The position numbers and the translations under genes were made by a program. Of a stretch of DNA of 64,000 bases, positions 54,324-61,729 are shown piece after piece; the first letter of the stretch is position 1; each line of letters begins with the position of its first letter. A model generated the notes under the pieces. It saw only the letters and a list, made by a program, of their open reading frames with translations, made no database searches and was not told where the DNA came from. The stretch covers positions 2,356,001-2,420,000 of the forward strand of contig CP100465.1 of the NCBI GenBank assembly GCA_024227995.1, read 5' to 3'. The stretch comes from Halomicrococcus gelatinilyticus (GTDB lineage: Archaea > Halobacteriota > Halobacteria > Halobacteriales > Haladaptataceae).

Positions 54324-54715
54324 CGCCACACCTCGACCGACAGGCGGGCGGGCCGCACCACGCCGGGGGCAATGCGGACGCTCACCGTGGTCGCGGCCGT
54401 CGTCACCTCGGCCCCTGGCGGCGGGTCGCGACCGGCGCGCCACCGCTCGTCCGTGGTCGAGAGCGTCACCGCGAGGTGGTGTCCGTCAGGGGCTACGGAG
54501 TGAGCGCGGTGGAGGGCTGCGGGCTCGACGACGCCGTTCGTCGTCGCGACCCTCTCGACGCGAGGGAGCACGTTCCGTGCGTGCTCCCGCTCCGGGTTCG
54601 GCAGGACGTTCGAGAGCGCGCCGGCGTACGTCACGAGGCCGACGGAGACAGCGAAGACGGCGACGAGCGCGACCAGCGGCTCCGTCTGGCCCCTAGCCGG
54701 CGACCAGCGTCGCAT
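54320..54715 (-). CDS. Pilin-like single-helix protein (DUF7285-like)
   Basis: A 131-residue protein with a short charged lead RRWSPARGQTEPLVALVAVF entering a long helix (about 12-35). The QTEPLVALVA sequence resembles the processing region of archaeal type IV pilins, though a clear prepilin-peptidase site is not seen. The rest is a small extracellular beta-domain (VTTAATTVSVRIAPG). It overlaps the previous gene by 23 bases and the next by four. Confidence 0.72.
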   Translation of the reverse strand: MRRWSPARGQTEPLVALVAVFAVSVGLVTYAGALSNVLPNPEREHARNVLPRVERVATTNGVVEPAALHRAHSVAPDGHHLAVTLSTTDERWRAGRDPPPGAEVTTAATTVSVRIAPGVVRPARLSVEVWR

Positions 54716-55163
54716 CGACGCCCTCCCAGGTGAGACAGCGCGCGAGCAGTCGGTCGTCGGCCGGATGCCACGTCGCGTCGCGGCCGCGCGCCCGTTCGAC
54801 GGCCCGGCGGAAGGCGGCCGGCGAGTCGAACGCCTGCTCGGGCGAGGTGCCGCGAAGGACGGCGGCGAGCGATGTTCCGTCGCGGACGGGGACGACGGGG
54901 CCCGCAGCGAACGTCGCGTGAGCGGTCCCGGCGTCGTTGCGGAGTCCGAGACGGTGGGGGCCGATCCGTATCGTCGCGGCCGCGACGGGGTGTTCGGCGG
55001 TCGCGGCGTACTCGCAGCGAGCGACCGAATCCACGGTGTCGGCGACGCTGGCGGCGTCTGGCGGCGGGGCGGTCGGGAACGAGAGCGCGACCCCGAGCGT
55101 CGCGACGCTGGCTGCGGCGACGCCGATCCAGACGTACCACGCGTCCACGGGTGCGTCGAGCAT
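54693..55163 (-). CDS. Single-anchor protein of the Tad-like operon (DUF7283-like)
   Basis: A 156-residue protein. WYVWIGVAAASVATLGVALSF (about 9-29) is the anchor helix. A soluble domain of about 120 residues follows, with two cysteines (C49 in ARCEYAA and C144 in ARCLTWEG) that could form a disulfide outside the cell. It sits 32 bases after tadC. Its 3' end overlaps the start of the DUF7285 gene. Confidence 0.72.
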   Translation of the reverse strand: MLDAPVDAWYVWIGVAAASVATLGVALSFPTAPPPDAASVADTVDSVARCEYAATAEHPVAAATIRIGPHRLGLRNDAGTAHATFAAGPVVPVRDGTSLAAVLRGTSPEQAFDSPAAFRRAVERARGRDATWHPADDRLLARCLTWEGVDATLVAG

Positions 55164-55195
55164 GGACCCGCCTGGTCCCGTTCCCGTACTTAAAC

Positions 55196-56899
55196 CTACG
55201 CGAGCGTGCTCGCGCCGGCGAACGCGACGAGGTAGACGCCGGTCGCCGACAGGACCGCGAGTCCGACGCGGTAGCCGACGAGCGTCCGGTCGAAACCGCG
55301 TTCGAGGCTGGTCGCGAGTGCCGTCACGACGGCAGCCAGCAGGAGGACGTAGACGCCGACCGCGAGCCCCAGCGTCGCCGTCGGGACGCCGCCGTCGAAC
55401 TCGCCGGTGTCGGCCATCCCCCGGGCGAGCGCGACGGTGGCCCCTGCGACGAGCGGGCCGAAGGCGGCGGCCGTGCTCTTCAGCGTCCCCGTCACCCGGG
55501 CGAGTTCCCGCCGCGCCTCGCGCTCGACCTCGTCGAGGTCGTCGAGGTGGTCGGCCATCGCGACCACCGCCGCCCCCGCCGGTCGTCCCTCGCGCGCGGC
55601 CAGCGCGAGTAGCGCCGCCGCACTGCGAGCGCGCGGACTGGGAACGTCCGCGAGTGCGCCGTGCTCTCCGAGGAACGCCTCGCGGACGCCCGCCCGGAGG
55701 AGTCGCTGGTTGCGCGCGGCGGCGGCGAGGACGTCGCCCGTCTCGCCGGCCACCTCGTCCGCCGCGACGGCGACGGCGTCCTCGACGGCCGCACCTTCCT
55801 TCACCCGGCGTCCGACGAGGTAGAGCGCGTCCGTCAGGTGCGTCTCGACCGCCCGGACGCGCTCCCTGACTGCGACGACGGGCCGGGTCGCTCCCACGAG
55901 CATGGTTCCCACGCCCGTCCCGGCGGTGGCCACCCAGCGCGTCCACGACGGGAGGACCGCGCCACTCGCGACGAACGCCGCGACGCCGGACGCGACCGCG
56001 ACGCCGACGACGGTCCACCGCCGGTCGGGAACTGCCGGATGCGCGCGGGTGACGGTCGGCGGCGGGAAGGCGACGGGACGGCGGGCGAGCAGCCACGCGC
56101 TCGCCGCCAGCAGCGCAACCGGCAGGAGCAGGTCGTAGACGACGACCAGCACGCCGGGCGTGACGGGGAGACCGGCCGCCCGCCCGGCCGGGAGCACCGC
56201 GACCAGAGCGAGCGGCAGGAGGACGCCGAACGCGTAGATTGCCGTCGCTGGTCCGCGGACCTCGGCGACGAACGACGCCATCCGGTCGCGGGTCCCGGTC
56301 AGGACGGCGTCCAGTGCGCGGTCGAGGGTGCGTCCGCGCTCGCCCGCCGGCGCGTCGGCCGCGGCGGAAACGAGGAGCGTCGCCCGCCGGAGCGCCGGGT
56401 TCCAGTCGGCCCACTCGGCTGCGAACGTCGTCAGCCCGGTCCGCGGCGTCCCGGTCGCGCGCCGAACGTGGTCGTCGAGACTCGCCGCGAGCGGGCCGTC
56501 GCCCGTCTCCGCGGCGAACGCGGCGGCGCGCTCGGCTGCCGGTTCGATCCGCATCCGGAGGACGGCGCGGGCGACCAGGTCGGGAGCCGCGCCGAGTGCC
56601 CGGGTTCGGCGTGCAGCCGCGGCGGCGACGGGGACGCGCCCGGCGAGCGCGGGCACGGCGAACGTGACTGCTAGCGAGAGCAGGACGCTCGGTACTCGAA
56701 CCGCGGGCGGGGCAAGCGCGACTGGAGGGAGGGCGGCGAGCGCGACGACCGTCGCCACGCCGTAGCCCGCGCGGAGCACCGTCTCGGCGTCGGCGTCCGC
56801 ACCGAGGAACGCGAGCGCGCGTTCGAGGTCGTCGTCCGGCGTCGGCGTCGCGGGCCAGCGGCGGCCGAGTGCGGCGAGCGCGTCGAATGCGCGGGCCAT
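55196..56899 (-). CDS. Type II/IV secretion membrane platform with two T2SSF domains (TadC/PilC-like)
   Basis: A 567-residue protein with two copies of the GspF-like domain. Each has a helical cytoplasmic part followed by helices. The first covers about 90-300 and the second (VETHLTDALYLVGRRVKEGAAV, shortened) about 355-567. It forms the inner-membrane platform that the ATPase drives. Its ATG overlaps the ATPase stop by one base. The alanine- and arginine-rich composition is typical for haloarchaeal versions. Confidence 0.88.
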   Translation of the reverse strand: MARAFDALAALGRRWPATPTPDDDLERALAFLGADADAETVLRAGYGVATVVALAALPPVALAPPAVRVPSVLLSLAVTFAVPALAGRVPVAAAAARRTRALGAAPDLVARAVLRMRIEPAAERAAAFAAETGDGPLAASLDDHVRRATGTPRTGLTTFAAEWADWNPALRRATLLVSAAADAPAGERGRTLDRALDAVLTGTRDRMASFVAEVRGPATAIYAFGVLLPLALVAVLPAGRAAGLPVTPGVLVVVYDLLLPVALLAASAWLLARRPVAFPPPTVTRAHPAVPDRRWTVVGVAVASGVAAFVASGAVLPSWTRWVATAGTGVGTMLVGATRPVVAVRERVRAVETHLTDALYLVGRRVKEGAAVEDAVAVAADEVAGETGDVLAAAARNQRLLRAGVREAFLGEHGALADVPSPRARSAAALLALAAREGRPAGAAVVAMADHLDDLDEVEREARRELARVTGTLKSTAAAFGPLVAGATVALARGMADTGEFDGGVPTATLGLAVGVYVLLLAAVVTALATSLERGFDRTLVGYRVGLAVLSATGVYLVAFAGASTLA

Positions 56900-58779
56900 C
56901 AGGACGCCTCCCGTTCTCGGACGGTGACGTCGGTCGCGTCGGTCGCGTCGGCAGCCGACCGCATCTCCGCCTCGCGGTCGGTCAGCAGGGCGAGCACGTC
57001 GGCGTACGACTCCGCCGAGCGGGCCATCCCCTCCACGAGGACGCTGTTACCGCGGTCGATGCGCCCCGTCGCCGCGAGGCTCCCCGAACGCAGTTCGTAC
57101 AGCGGTTCGAACCGCGGTGGGCCGGTGTCGACGACCTCCTCGACCGCCTTCACGCGGCGCGCTCGTCCTTCGTCGGTCTCGTACGGTTCCAGGGTAACGA
57201 CGAGGTCCGTGGCTGCGAACGACGAGGCGGAGACGCCGAGGTCCTCGACGACGCGCTCGCGGACCGCCGCGCCGCCATCGCCGTGGATGGTGCCGAGGAC
57301 GGCGCTCCCGTTCGCGCCGACGCGCATCGCCTCGTAGAGGACGCCGGCCTCCTCGCCGCGCACCTCGCCCACGACGAGCGCGCCCTCGCCCAGTCGGAGC
57401 GCGGTCCGCAGGGCCGCCGTCGGCGGGAGGCCCGTCCCGTCGTCGCCCCCCGCTTCGGCGCTCGTCCGGAGGGCCTGTACGTCGCGGCCCGCCGCCTGGA
57501 GCGCCTCGACGGGGAGCTCCGGCGTGTCCTCCAGGACGACCGTCCGCGTCGCCGCCGGAAGCTCCCACAGCAGCGCGCCGAGCAGCGTCGTCTTGCCCGC
57601 GCCGCGGGTGCCGGCAACGAGTCCGGCGGCGGCGCGCTCGACTGCGAGAGAGAGCAGCGCGGCGGCGTCCGCGGGGAGGGTGTGGTTGGCGACCAGTTCC
57701 GGGAGTCGCCAGGTGTCGTCGTCGCCCGCGCGGAACGCGAACGCGACGCCGTCGCTGACGGGGTCGGTCACGCCCGCGACCCGGACGGGCCGCCCCCTGA
57801 CGTCGGCCGTCGCGTCGAGCGTCGGGCTCGCGCGAGAGAACGACCGGCCGCTCGTCCGCCGGAACCGGGACGCGAGAGCTTCTGCGCCGTCCCGCGTGAG
57901 TCGGACGTTCGTCCGTACCCGTTCGCCGTCGACGGTCGCGCGGAGTCGCGTCTCGGTGACTGGCGCGGTGGCGAACACGTCCGAGAGGGCCGGGTCGGCG
58001 AACAGGTCACCGAGCACGCCGTAACCGCGGGTGTGCTTCGCGAGGACCTGGGCGAGCGCGTCGACGGGGTCGTCGTCGTCCGCGACGCGTCGAACCGCCC
58101 GCGACGGAGCGTGACGACCGCCCCCGACCCCGCCGTCGGCGAGCAGGTCGCGGGCGCGCTCCAGCGTCGCCCACGCCGAGCGGTCGAGCGCGTGTTCGGC
58201 CGGTTCGAGGTGGTACGTGCGGATGTCGTCGTCCGGGCGGGCGTAGACGCGGACCGTCGCGCCTGTCGGGAGCGTCCGGCGGTCGTCGAACACGGCGTTC
58301 GCGGGCGGTCGCGCGGCGATTCGAGAGCGGGCGACGGTCGGGCCGACGAACGGTCGGAGTGCGTCCGCGTAGTCGTCGACGCGGCGTGCGCCGGCCGCGA
58401 GTCCCGTCTCGGCCGCCGCATCGGCGATCGGGCCGGCACGTCCTACGGCGTCGAGAGCCGCGCCGAGGGGGTCTCGTTTCGCTCGTTCGGCGAGGTCGGC
58501 GTCGTGGAACGCGACGCGCTCGGCGAACCGTCCCGCCGCGACCAGTAGCGCTGCGGCGCCCCCCTCGTACGCTCGCTCGACGCCGCTGGCCCGCGTCACC
58601 ACGCGGTCGGCCTCGCGCTCCGCCAGCGCACCCACGACCGTCGCCCGGCAGGCGGGCGCCTCGACGAGGTCGCCGGTGCCGGGACAGTCGTCGGCGTCCA
58701 CCACGACCGCGCCGTTCTCGACGGTCGGTTCGCAGGCGCAGTCGCTCTCGTCGCTTCCGAACTGGAGGCGGTCCCACAT
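56899..58779 (-). CDS. Type II/IV secretion ATPase (TadA/PilB-like)
   Basis: A 626-residue hexameric motor. The N-terminus has a cysteine cluster (CAC at 14-16, C32, C44) that may hold zinc. The core has VAGTRGAGKTTLL (Walker A, 388-400), EDTPELPV (Asp box), EGALVVGEVRGEEAGVLYEAM (Walker B region, shortened) and GTIHGDGG (His box). It powers assembly of a pilus or secretion fibre with the platform protein downstream. ATG at 58779 was chosen; the frame continues upstream into the next gene's antisense and is not used. Confidence 0.9.
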   Translation of the reverse strand: MWDRLQFGSDESDCACEPTVENGAVVVDADDCPGTGDLVEAPACRATVVGALAEREADRVVTRASGVERAYEGGAAALLVAAGRFAERVAFHDADLAERAKRDPLGAALDAVGRAGPIADAAAETGLAAGARRVDDYADALRPFVGPTVARSRIAARPPANAVFDDRRTLPTGATVRVYARPDDDIRTYHLEPAEHALDRSAWATLERARDLLADGGVGGGRHAPSRAVRRVADDDDPVDALAQVLAKHTRGYGVLGDLFADPALSDVFATAPVTETRLRATVDGERVRTNVRLTRDGAEALASRFRRTSGRSFSRASPTLDATADVRGRPVRVAGVTDPVSDGVAFAFRAGDDDTWRLPELVANHTLPADAAALLSLAVERAAAGLVAGTRGAGKTTLLGALLWELPAATRTVVLEDTPELPVEALQAAGRDVQALRTSAEAGGDDGTGLPPTAALRTALRLGEGALVVGEVRGEEAGVLYEAMRVGANGSAVLGTIHGDGGAAVRERVVEDLGVSASSFAATDLVVTLEPYETDEGRARRVKAVEEVVDTGPPRFEPLYELRSGSLAATGRIDRGNSVLVEGMARSAESYADVLALLTDREAEMRSAADATDATDVTVREREAS

Positions 58780-58819
58780 GGACCGCCGTGGTCGCGCCTT
58801 CGGATTTAAAATAAGGGGC

Positions 58820-59818
58820 CTACTCGCCGGTGAGCGCCTCGCTCGCGGGCGACAGCGACACCGTCGAGCCGAGGCCGTCCTCGCGGGCCTTCTCGTAGAG
58901 CATCTGGGCGGCGGCGACAGTCTCGATGCCGGTGCCGCCGCTGTCGAACACCGTGATCTCCTCGTCCGACTCGCGGCCGGGTGCCTTCCCGGCGACGACG
59001 TCGCCGAGTTCGGCGTGGACGTGGTCCTCCGAGACGACGCCCTCGTCGACGGCGTGGATGAGGGAGCCAGCGTCCTGGGTGGCCCGCTCGCGCAGGTCGA
59101 GGACGTACTTCGCACGCTCGACGGTCGTGGCGTCGAGTTCGTGCTTCTCGGGGTGGTACTGTCCCATCGCGGTGACGTGGGTGCCGTCGTCGAGCAGGTC
59201 GCCGTCGAAGACCGGTTCGCTCGCCGTCGTCGCAGTGATGACGACGTCTGCACCCTCGACGGCGGCGGCGTTGCTGGCGACGGCGGCGACGGCCGCGTCG
59301 AGCCGTTCGTTCATCTCCGCGGCGAACGATTCGCGGTTCTCCTTGGTCGGGGAGTACACCCAGACGCTGTCGAGGTCGCGGACGGCGGCGGTCGCGCGCA
59401 ACTGACCGCGCGCCTGTGCACCGCTGCCGATGACGGCGAGCGTCGACGCGTCCTCGCGGGCCAGGGCGTCAACCCCGACTGCGCCCGCCGCGCCCGTCTT
59501 GAACGGGTTCATGCTCGCGCCGTCGAGCAGCGCCCTCGGCTCGCCGCTCTCGGCGTCGAACAGCGGGGTCACGAACCACGCGTCGCCGGCCCCGAAGCCG
59601 GCTGCGTACATGTACCCGCCCATCGCGCCCGTCTCGGGCAGGACTGCGGAGTAGCCCGTCAGCATCCCTCGCGGCTCGTCGTTGACGAGTTTCGTCCGCG
59701 GTTCGGCGGGCGCGCCCTCGCCCCGCTGGCGGTATCCCTCACGGACCGCTGCGACGTACTCTTCGGGCGTCGCGAGTCCGGAAACGTCGTCGCTCGTCAG
59801 AAACAGCGCGTCGGTCAT
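58820..59818 (-). CDS. Ornithine cyclodeaminase / mu-crystallin family dehydrogenase
   Basis: A 332-residue NAD(P)-dependent protein. LAVIGSGAQARGQLRA (about 127-142) is the Rossmann motif. TKLVNDEPRGMLTGYSAVLPETG precedes it with the substrate lysine region, and GQYHPEKHELDATTVERA and the EITVFDSGGTGIETVA segment complete the family pattern. Members act as ornithine cyclodeaminase, alanine dehydrogenase or imine reductase. The exact reaction cannot be assigned. It stands alone between the Tad-like operon and a small membrane gene. Confidence 0.88.
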   Translation of the reverse strand: MTDALFLTSDDVSGLATPEEYVAAVREGYRQRGEGAPAEPRTKLVNDEPRGMLTGYSAVLPETGAMGGYMYAAGFGAGDAWFVTPLFDAESGEPRALLDGASMNPFKTGAAGAVGVDALAREDASTLAVIGSGAQARGQLRATAAVRDLDSVWVYSPTKENRESFAAEMNERLDAAVAAVASNAAAVEGADVVITATTASEPVFDGDLLDDGTHVTAMGQYHPEKHELDATTVERAKYVLDLRERATQDAGSLIHAVDEGVVSEDHVHAELGDVVAGKAPGRESDEEITVFDSGGTGIETVAAAQMLYEKAREDGLGSTVSLSPASEALTGE

Positions 59819-59863
59819 ATCTGCACGTCGAACGCCAGCGTCAAAACAGTTGAGGGAGCCGCG

Positions 59864-60106
59864 TTAGTCGGCCGAGTTGACTGGACTGGAGCTACGAGTG
59901 GAACCGTGGGCCGAAGTGGCGGACGAACTGGAACCCGAGTCGACGGGTCCGTTGACGAACAGTGCGTGACCGACGAGCAGGACTGCCACACCTGCGCCGA
60001 GCGGGACTGCCATGGTCACGGCGAGTCCCGCGACGTTGAGGACGCCAGTGACACCGACCAGCGCGAGCGGAATGAGGCCCAGAATGAAGTCGTAGTACCC
60101 AGTCAT
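59864..60106 (-). CDS. Small two-helix membrane protein
   Basis: An 80-residue protein with helices at about 6-27 and 30-51, and a Ser-rich, low-complexity C-terminal tail. The ATG at 60106 lies 27 nt from the TATA box at 60133-60140 and the upstream direct repeats, suggesting regulated, near-leaderless transcription. No family recognised. Confidence 0.7.
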   Translation of the reverse strand: MTGYYDFILGLIPLALVGVTGVLNVAGLAVTMAVPLGAGVAVLLVGHALFVNGPVDSGSSSSATSAHGSTRSSSPVNSAD

Positions 60107-60132
60107 AATCTATTATAGACTATGCGGGGTAG

Positions 60133-60140
60133 GTATATAA
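60133..60140 (-). promoter_or_regulatory. TATA box of the 80-residue membrane protein
   Basis: Plus-strand gtatataa (reverse: ttatatac) in an AT-rich region, 27 to 34 nt ahead of the reverse-strand ATG. Confidence 0.6.
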
Positions 60141-60176
60141 CTGTTTCCCATAGGTCAACAGCCAGTTTTCTATAGG
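60140..60176 (-). promoter_or_regulatory. Direct repeats upstream of the TATA box
   Basis: On the reverse strand CCTATAGAAAACTGG (60162-60176) and CCTATGGGAAACAGT (60140-60154) match at 11 of 15 positions and are 22 bp apart, two helical turns. They abut the TATA element and look like a tandem regulator site. Confidence 0.5.
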
Positions 60177-60413
60177 CAGATGGTAATCACCGGGCAGGTT
60201 CTTCATAAGTTATGAAGTGGTTACACAGTTAAAGCTGAGCGTCAGCCTCCGAGAGAGCGGTCAACGCGGCGTTCGAGCGCGTGACCATATTCGTTCCAGT
60301 AATCGGGCGTCGGGGTGGCCACTCGTGTCGCCGAGCCAGCGGCGTGCGCCGCAGGGGTCCGCTCGTTCGCCCGCTCCGTAGCGTCTTTACGCTCCGGCGC
60401 GCGACTGTCGACC
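60177..60413. other. Intergenic region before the methyltransferase
   Basis: About 240 bases; AT-rich at first, then GC-rich. No gene is seen. The open frame that runs in from 60315 lacks a family match before the ATG at 60414. Confidence 0.45.
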
Positions 60414-61049
60414 ATGACCGGTCGGGACGTGCGCGAGACCTACGACCGCATCGCGGGGCACTTCGCGGAGACGCGGGAGTACCCGTGGCCCGAGGTCGAG
60501 TCCTTCCTCGACGAGCGGACCGCGGACGTGGCGCTCGACGTCGGCTGCGGCAACGGACGCCACGCGGAACTGCTGGCTGGGCGCGCCCGCCGCGTGGTCG
60601 GCGTCGACGTGAGCCGCGGCCTGCTCGGCGAGGCGCGAGCGCGGGCGCGCGAGCGCTCGTTCGCGGTCAACCTTCTACAGGGCGACGCGGCGCGGCTTCC
60701 GCTGGCCGACGCCACCGTCGGACTCGGGGTGTACGTCGCGGCGCTGCACCACCTGCCGACCCGGACCGACCGGATCACCAGCCTCGACGAACTCGCCCGC
60801 GTCCTCGCGCCGGACGGCCGCGCGCTCGTGAGCACCTGGAGCACCGCCCACGACCGCTTCGACCGCGAGTCGGGGTTCGACACCACGGTGGACTGGACGC
60901 TGCCCGGCGGCGAGACGGTGCCGCGGTTCTACCACATCTACTCGCCAGCGGAGTTCCGCGACGACGTGGCCGCGAGCGCGCTCGCACCCGTCGAGACGTT
61001 CGTCTCCAGCGGCAACTGCTACGCCGTCGTCCGCGCGGAAGAACAGTAA
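60414..61049 (+). CDS. Class I SAM-dependent methyltransferase, Trm9-like
   Basis: A 211-residue methyltransferase. TYDRIAGHFAETREYPWPEV at the start closely resembles Trm9/ALKBH8-type tRNA wobble-uridine methyltransferases (YDxIAxHFxxTRxxPWPxV). ALDVGCGNGRH (40-50) is SAM motif I, GVDVS motif II and LHHLPTRTDRITSLDELARVL the post-motif region. The reaction would be methyl-esterification of a carboxymethyl-uridine in tRNA, though the archaeal substrate is not settled. The gene is 48 nt from tRNA-Gly(UCC), whose U34 could be a target. ATG at 60414 fits the family start. Confidence 0.82.
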   Translation: MTGRDVRETYDRIAGHFAETREYPWPEVESFLDERTADVALDVGCGNGRHAELLAGRARRVVGVDVSRGLLGEARARARERSFAVNLLQGDAARLPLADATVGLGVYVAALHHLPTRTDRITSLDELARVLAPDGRALVSTWSTAHDRFDRESGFDTTVDWTLPGGETVPRFYHIYSPAEFRDDVAASALAPVETFVSSGNCYAVVRAEEQ

Positions 61050-61097
61050 CACCCTTAAACCGCGACGCGCAAATCGGGGATGCGAACGCGATACGGC

Positions 61098-61168
61098 GCG
61101 CCGATGGTCTAGTGGTAGGACCTGAGCCTTCCAAGCTCATGGCCCGGGTTCAAATCCCGGTCGGCGCA
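61098..61168 (+). tRNA. tRNA-Gly (anticodon UCC)
   Basis: A complete 71-nt cloverleaf. The acceptor gcgccga pairs with tcggcgc, with discriminator A. The D arm contains the agtggta box. The anticodon stem tgagc/gctca encloses the loop cttccaa with anticodon TCC, and the T arm is gcccgggttcaaatcccgg. No intron. CCA is not encoded. The 3' end is copied several times downstream. Confidence 0.95.
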
Positions 61169-61173
61169 TTTTT
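61169..61173 (+). terminator. T5 terminator of tRNA-Gly
   Basis: Five T residues begin immediately after the discriminator base. The same T5 follows the tRNA-end copy at 61489-61510. Confidence 0.5.
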
Positions 61174-61186
61174 CGGCGACCGACAC

Positions 61187-61209
61187 GGCGAGCAGTTCAT
61201 CTGCTCGCC
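61187..61209 (+). repeat. 9-bp hairpin in the duplicated unit
   Basis: ggcgagcag-ttcat-ctgctcgcc is a perfect stem of nine pairs with a five-base loop, 14 nt after the T5 run. It recurs at 61529-61551. Confidence 0.75.
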
Positions 61210-61235
61210 ACTGCGGGAGACGGAAAATCGGCCGA

Positions 61236-61304
61236 GGGATTTGAAGTAGAGAAGACGCAGCGCCGAGCGGAGCGAGGCGACCGTCTTCGCGTGGTTCAAA
61301 TCCC
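61236..61304 (+). repeat. Long hairpin ending in a tRNA T-arm copy, unit 1
   Basis: gggatttgaa (61236-61245) pairs with ttcaaatccc (61295-61304). Inside, gaagacg (61251-61257) pairs with cgtcttc (61282-61288), and a cgcc/ggcg stem lies in the loop. The second unit has the same hairpin at 61578-61646. Confidence 0.75.
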
Positions 61305-61314
61305 GGTCGGCGCA
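61293..61314 (+). repeat. tRNA-Gly 3'-end copy (att-like), perfect
   Basis: Twenty-two bases identical to tRNA-Gly positions 61147-61168, from the T loop to the discriminator. Confidence 0.9.
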
Positions 61315-61365
61315 CTCCCTGTGGTCGTTTGCCGACCGACGTTCACCTCGCTGCGCTCGGTGAAC

Positions 61366-61379
61366 TCCCGGTCGGCGCA
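61366..61379 (+). repeat. tRNA-Gly 3'-end copy, short
   Basis: Fourteen bases (tcccggtcggcgca) identical to the last part of tRNA-Gly. The gttcacc...ggtgaac inverted repeat at 61341-61365 ends directly before it. Confidence 0.8.
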
Positions 61380-61420
61380 CTTCTGCGACGAACGGACGTG
61401 AGGAGCGAATGCGGTACGAA

Positions 61421-61500
61421 GGGATTTGAGCCCTGCAAGTCACAGCCCACGCAGGGAGCGCAGCGACCGAGTAGGAATGTCTTGCTCCGGTTCAAATTCC
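61421..61500 (+). repeat. Long hairpin, middle unit, different sequence but same plan
   Basis: gggatttgagcc (61421-61432) pairs with ggttcaaattcc (61489-61500), with two G-T pairs. Inside, gcaag (61435-61439) pairs with cttgc (61481-61485). The inner stem differs from that of the flanking units yet keeps its place, so the structure appears conserved. Confidence 0.6.
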
Positions 61501-61711
61501 GGTCGGCGCATTTTTCGGCGACCGACACGGCGAGCAGTTCATCTGCTCGCCACTGCGGGAGACGGAAAATCGGCCGAGGGATTTGAAGTAGAGAAGACGC
61601 AGCGCCGAGCGGAGCGAGGCGACCGTCTTCGCGTGGTTCAAATCCCGGTCGGCGCACTCCCTGTGGTCGTTTGCCGACCGACGTTCACCTCGCTGCGCTC
61701 GGTGAACTCCC
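61489..61711 (+). repeat. 223-bp direct repeat, copy 2
   Basis: Second copy of 61147-61369. It opens with a 22-nt tRNA-end copy (one mismatch, 61489-61510) and contains a perfect 22-nt copy at 61635-61656. It ends at a degenerate copy (61709-61721, three substitutions against the first unit). Confidence 0.95.
61635..61656 (+). repeat. tRNA-Gly 3'-end copy (att-like), perfect
   Basis: Twenty-two bases identical to the tRNA end, inside copy 2 of the 223-bp repeat. Confidence 0.9.
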
Positions 61712-61729
61712 CGCCGCCGCATTCGCTCC

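Larger units (their letters stand above)
61147..61369 (+). repeat. 223-bp direct repeat, copy 1 (starts inside tRNA-Gly)
   Basis: Runs from the T-arm of tRNA-Gly. It is repeated at 61489-61711, offset 342 bp, with one substitution (in the tRNA-end segment). Near-perfect identity points to a recent duplication. Confidence 0.95.

Noticed and set aside
54693..56414. 573-residue reverse frame reaching through tadC
   Set aside because: Only the last 156 residues (from ATG 55163) look like a protein. The rest is an out-of-frame shadow of tadC.
61109..61657. Reverse-strand open frames starting MRRPGFEPRE
   Set aside because: They are antisense translations of the tRNA-Gly end and its copies. Their mutual similarity comes from the 223-bp DNA duplication, not from protein homology.
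61098..61722. CRISPR array
   Set aside because: Repeats are few, of uneven length and spacing, and derive from a tRNA end. No cas genes are nearby.
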